From Lycium barbarum (Eukaryota > Streptophyta > Magnoliopsida > Solanales > Solanaceae): a stretch of 64,000 nucleotides of DNA. Position numbers and translations under genes: made by a program. The notes under the pieces are model-generated. The model ran no database searches. It was not told the origin of the DNA and saw only the letters and a list, made by a program, of their open reading frames with translations. Shown piece after piece: positions 59,624 through 64,000 of the stretch. Within the stretch, counting starts at the first letter, position 1; every line of letters starts with the position of its first letter. The DNA is taken from contig NC_083339.1 of NCBI RefSeq assembly GCF_019175385.1, positions 48,842,074 to 48,906,073 of the forward strand, in the 5' to 3' direction.

Positions 59624-62600
59624 AAACATTCATCCTCGAATGTTGCAGTATTGCCAACTCACAACACCATCTTTGATTCCTTAGAACTGTCATTCTTCCC
59701 TTAGGGTCCGATTACTATTTTCTTAGACTGTAACTTGGTTCAGTCTCTTCTCATCCTCCCTTAACTCTTTTATTGCCTTCGGTTAGCTTCTTTCACCTTT
59801 TTGTCTTCATGTACATGGTCGGAAATTAACTAGCATCTCGCTCTCATTTTGTTTCCATTATTGTAGTCTTGGTTATCGTGCCATAACTATTCATTGTCCT
59901 GTAAGTATTTTCTTTTTCTCGCTACTTGTTTCCCTACTAGTGGGCAATTACCTTGCTCATATACGGCACACTCTTTGCGTTTATCTCTTCGGTACCATCT
60001 CGGGCTATCTTTTTTATACCTGTTGATCTTAGACATACACTGCATCGACTCCCTATAGTTCATTAGTTCGGCTCCCTGTTCTTTTACATCTTGTCCCTAT
60101 CCCTCTTAATCTTACATTCTAAATACTTATCCAATCATGACTTTGTCGCTAATGAGCATAATGGTTATGTTCCCTTCCAAGGCAAGTTATATCAATATCC
60201 AAAATACGCATATACGTAATGTTCCTTCACCGTTTATTACCCTTCGCAGTCCGGCTACACTTTTGGCAAACTTATAATCCGAGCTCAACCTAAATCCCTG
60301 GGGCTCCTGCCACAACTTTTTCTTTAGCCTCTTTCTCCCAAATCTCGCGATTCAACCCAGAAGCATAGGATTACGGCAATTCTTCTATTATGACTCTCTT
60401 ACAATATATATATATATATGTCTAGCTTAAATTTCTTTGTACCGGCGATTACTTCATCTGTCGTTATTCCTTATTGGCTTTCTGATATGACTTTTTTGCA
60501 ATTGTAGTTGGGCATAACTTCACGTTGATGGTTCATGTAATTCCATAGCACATGCTCTCATGTTCATCATAATTAGCGATCCATGAAGTTTTTCTAATAT
60601 CCGGTGAAATCTTTTATTTTCATTCGTAGGAGCAGCGTTCTTTCTTTCCTTCAGAATTTTCCAAACTACCAATCGTTGTTCCTTTTATTATAATAATCAT
60701 TGTCATCAGTGTCCTTTGGGTTCGTCATCCTCTCCATTATCCTTTGTGTGCTTGGCTCGTAGACCTTTCTTGTTCTCTTTATTACCCTTTAGAGCACATC
60801 GCTGCATACTTAGGTACTGCGCAATTTTGCTCGATGCGAGTGCTTCAAATCATGGTCTAGAAACATTGTAGCTCATGTCGGCATGAAGCATCCTCTTAAG
60901 GTGTCTTCCATATTTTCTCCCTATGTCTACCTCATGGTACACTTATTGTCAATTCATTTCTACGCCTTTTCGTTACTTTCACGATATGCCAACACACCTC
61001 GAACTCTGGCCCCGGGCTAATAAATCTCCTGTTCTGGAGCTTGAAACGTCATAGATCCTTTCAAGTCTAGTATGTTCTTCCCCCCTATTAAGGAGGTCCC
61101 AATACACCAATAGCTTTCGAATGTCCATCGTCTTCGGCAATTATCTACCGCCCTTCACGACCTGCTCAAGGTCGAGGTTCTGTCATCGTATGGTCTGCCT
61201 TATTTATCCCTTTTTGCTCGCTACACTCTTGTGTTCAATTGGAATACTCATAAGGATATCCAATTCCGATGCCTTCTTTTCCGTCTTTTCACACCTCTGT
61301 CTTTTTATGACTAACGGTTTTCCAAACCTGCAAGTTAATGGGGACACCGAGATTCACCACGTCCTTTATGAACTCTTCGATTATACCTTACTCCTTGTTT
61401 TTCTATTCCGACTTTGCTTATAACATATCTAGAATTCTTCTTATCTTGAGTTCTCTTTCCATTTATGTCTATATCATCATTTTGTCAACATTTCCATACC
61501 CTTCCATCCACTACTAGTCCTTTCACCCGCTTAGCTCACTTACCCATAATCCTTCTTAACTACGTGTTTATGTTGCAGCTGCGCGTCCAATTTTTTCGAG
61601 TGTCCTGCTACTTTTACTCTCAGCACAGAATTCTTACAGTTTCCACTCTCTCTATTCTCGTTCATCGGGCCTTCATCCGTCTTTATGATGCTACGGCCGA
61701 ATGGTCTTCTCTGCACGTTCCTTGCATTTCATTCCATTTCCTCTAAGATCAAATCTCTCGATCTTCACATGAATTCTTATTCCATGCCATTAATTTTCTA
61801 ATCAATCGTGTCAACTCATCATCCTTGTTCTTATCTCGGTGAGTAATCGGTTTCCTACCGCCAATTCGTTAAAGTATCCTTCTTACTCTCATGGTTAAAG
61901 ATTTCCAGTTACTTTCCACCTAAATACTCCCCTTTTCCTTCGATTAGCCCATTAGTATACCTTTTCTATTTTCATCCTTAACTTTCCTTAGGGTCCTTCT
62001 TTCTTGAGCACCTTTCTTCTCTCGTTATTTACAATATCAACCCTAAAGTTCATGAAATATTCCTCGAAATGTGCAAATCCGTTCTATTTTTAAGTCATCT
62101 TTTTAGGAAAGCTTCTCTATATCCGAGGCAACAATGTTAATTTAACCACACATTTATCCCTTAAATTACCTTTCAAGGGCTGCAAATCTCTTAACATCGT
62201 CACAAGGCCTAAGCATTCTTTCTCTTACTTCACATTCCTCGTTGTGGTCACTATCCTTTTGGCCCCACTTATCGAAGCCTATTCTCTGACCCCACACATT
62301 CCTCTTTTGTTCCATACTATCGCACTTTATTCCTTTCACACGCCTACCTTCGAAAAAACATTTCTTCTTCCAAATAGTCTCGTGCCTTGCCCGTCGTCTC
62401 TCTTGGAGGCTCCACTCACTCATATTTCTCACTTTTGACATTTTGATCTCCTTACCTTCCATACATTCACTTTCTTCCTTTTCCAAATGTTATTGCATTA
62501 GAACTTTGCAATTCTAGCCTGTGGTGACGATAACATCATCCTACCTGGTAACGTTCTTTTGTCACTTGAACTTTACCACCCTGTTCGATCAATGCCTTCA

Positions 62601-63984
62601 ATATACCGCAACGCCGGTTGCTGGGATACACATACCCGTTGATACAGTCACATATGGGATATCATATGCGTACGGATATATATAATTACTACCACCTCGC
62701 TTACAAAATATTTCCAAACGCTATTCAAACTCACCCTAATTCTAGAGCTGTGAAGCGCCTTCTTTCTCTTCACCGGTCTCGTCCGCCTCGTCCTACGTGA
62801 CCTCTTAAGGTCTCCAACCACTCCGCATACTCCAATCTCCCTTAGGCTGCTCTAGTTTCTCATTTGCCTCTTATATCTAAATTTACAGGACTTTTGGTAC
62901 ACTTCCCAGGGGGTCACCCATCCTAACATTTCTCTCACCCCAGCACGCTTAACCTTGAAACTCTGATGAAATCCGGTGCGCTAATGCTGGTATAATCGTA
63001 TTCACCTCACCACATGACCTTCACCACATAATCTGGAACAAGTTGAAGTCTTAACAGATTCCAAGACATTCTCGTAACACATCTCCCTCCTTTAACAATT
63101 ACTATTTTAGCTTTTCAATCCCCAATATTAACCTTTCACCTATGTGTATGACTACCTTTCATCCTAGCTTTCCACATTCCCGATGGTAGCGAACACACCT
63201 TCGTCGCCGTTACTTATAAATACTCGGTTATCAGCCTCTTTGGATTTTCGCTCGCCACTCTTATATAATAATCTACAGCAGAACTCATTTGTTGACTTTC
63301 CCTGAATCCCCCAATAGACCTTGCTCCTACTAAACCTCGAATGTAACCCATTTTAATCCTTCAGACTACTAATCGTCTTTCTCACAATCATTCCTCATGC
63401 CATGCCAAATCCATAACTCCTCTAAAACAACGCATCCCACTTATTGTCTATTTACGATATTTCCTTTCCACGCTTCTTCCTGTTAGGTGTACCTAACTAA
63501 ATGACCTGATTTTTGAAAAATTCTGGCAGAGTCTCCTTTACAATTCTCACTACCCAAAACCTGCATGCAGCAATTACCAGTAATGCCTCACACGGCATAT
63601 ATACACACGACATATTCCAGCCACCCAGGGCTCCCAATTTCAGGTAAAAGAACAAAAATATCAAAACTTACCTCATATGTCAACCGATCCATTTTCATAT
63701 ATATATTTATTCTGATAATGTACCCTCAACGAAGTGACTTACCTCTGTGACTTCCCATATCCTCACTCACTTTCTCCCGTCGATACTGTGCTTCTGCTGA
63801 GATCAAAGGTTAGTATAGAAAATCTCCTTTTCTATGACTTGGCTCTATCGCACGATCTAAGACAGAAAGAAGGTCAATAATTCCTAGATGCCCTGCAGCC
63901 TCCTGTTCATAAGTGTGGCCGGCTTCACACCCATAAACAGGACTCTACTGGACACGACTTTGCAGACAACCCCTAGGATGAACT
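59624..63984 (-). mobile_element. coding-free interior of element K
   Basis: About 4.4 kb without a recognisable gag, protease, RT or integrase on the minus strand, and no integrase tail near 59650-60000, unlike element B. The strand is strongly biased (sense purine-rich), as in B and C. A match to the B interior is visible at about 63520-63570 (GGCAGAGTCTCCTTTACAA, CAAAACCTGCATG) against 15335-15385. The leader (about 63840-63984) matches those of B and C (TCTATCGCACGATCT, CCTCCTGTT, AGACTCTACT in plus-strand reading). The ORFs at 61121-61746 (+) and 62166-62486 (-) carry no domain I recognise. A short (AT) run lies at 60404-60419. Confidence 0.6.
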
Positions 63985-63996
63985 GCTCTGATACCA
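63985..63996 (-). other. primer binding site of element K
   Basis: In sense TGGTATCAGAGC. The 5' LTR should start about four bases to the right, at the window edge. Confidence 0.9.
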
Positions 63997-64000
63997 ATTT

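Noticed and set aside
61121..61746. Plus-strand ORFs that look like small membrane proteins
   Set aside because: The sense-strand purine bias of element K gives T/C-rich, hydrophobic antisense frames by chance; no start context or domain.
62166..62486. Minus-strand charged ORF of 106 codons in the K interior
   Set aside because: Purine-rich sequence yields K/E/R-rich frames; no match to gag or pol motifs was seen.

Overview
This window looks like plant repeat-rich DNA, probably from an asterid and most likely Solanaceae (an inference from the style of the LTRs, not proven). I found no host gene, rRNA, tRNA or CRISPR array. Nearly every stretch can be assigned to retrotransposons nested in one another, and every recognised coding region is a broken transposon gene.

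Layout: (1) 1-10140: a minus-strand LINE (G) was hit by an LTR element (H, itself hit by E), by a solo LTR (F, target duplication GTAAC) and by element A. A ends in a chimeric, nearly empty interior and a truncated LTR of another family. (2) 10141-27064: minus-strand LTR elements B and C carry a gag gene with no capsid domain and a long non-coding interior in place of pol. C sits inside LTR D. (3) 27065-36429: LINE R with RT and RNase H lies inside a minus-strand Athila-like element with a tRNA-Asp-type primer site. That element lies inside LTR Q, which also holds a 255-bp Tourist-like MITE. (4) 36430-55288: a plus-strand Tat-lineage Ty3/gypsy element (P) with protease, RT and an antisense coiled-coil ORF is split by Q, by solo LTR S (ATAAC), by a 9.9-kb coding-free element N (ATAAT; itself split by solo LTR O, GAACC), and by LTR J. 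(5) 55289-64000: element K, inserted in J and split by an Athila-like solo LTR M (GGCTT), has a coding-free interior up to its primer site at the right edge.

The common thread is one long-LTR scaffold (about 2.1-3.1 kb) used by A, B, C, D, E, F, J, K, O and S. In sense order it holds a variable array of short motifs, a TATA box, a leader ending in an AAG|GTAAG-like donor, a second AAG|GTATGT block, tandem hairpin units of about 32 bp, and a paired-hairpin block with an invariant 7-nt loop (TCAGTAC-N7-GTACTGA, ten copies). The GGGGTCCTGTCCCG and TAGAGGCTCGTAGACA blocks and the CGTGACA end follow. This architecture, and a promoter-proximal module shared in opposite orientation between LTR O and the Athila-like LTR, are the most interesting signals. 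Boundaries were placed by eye from TG...CA ends, target duplications, primer sites and polypurine tracts; no alignment or database search was run.
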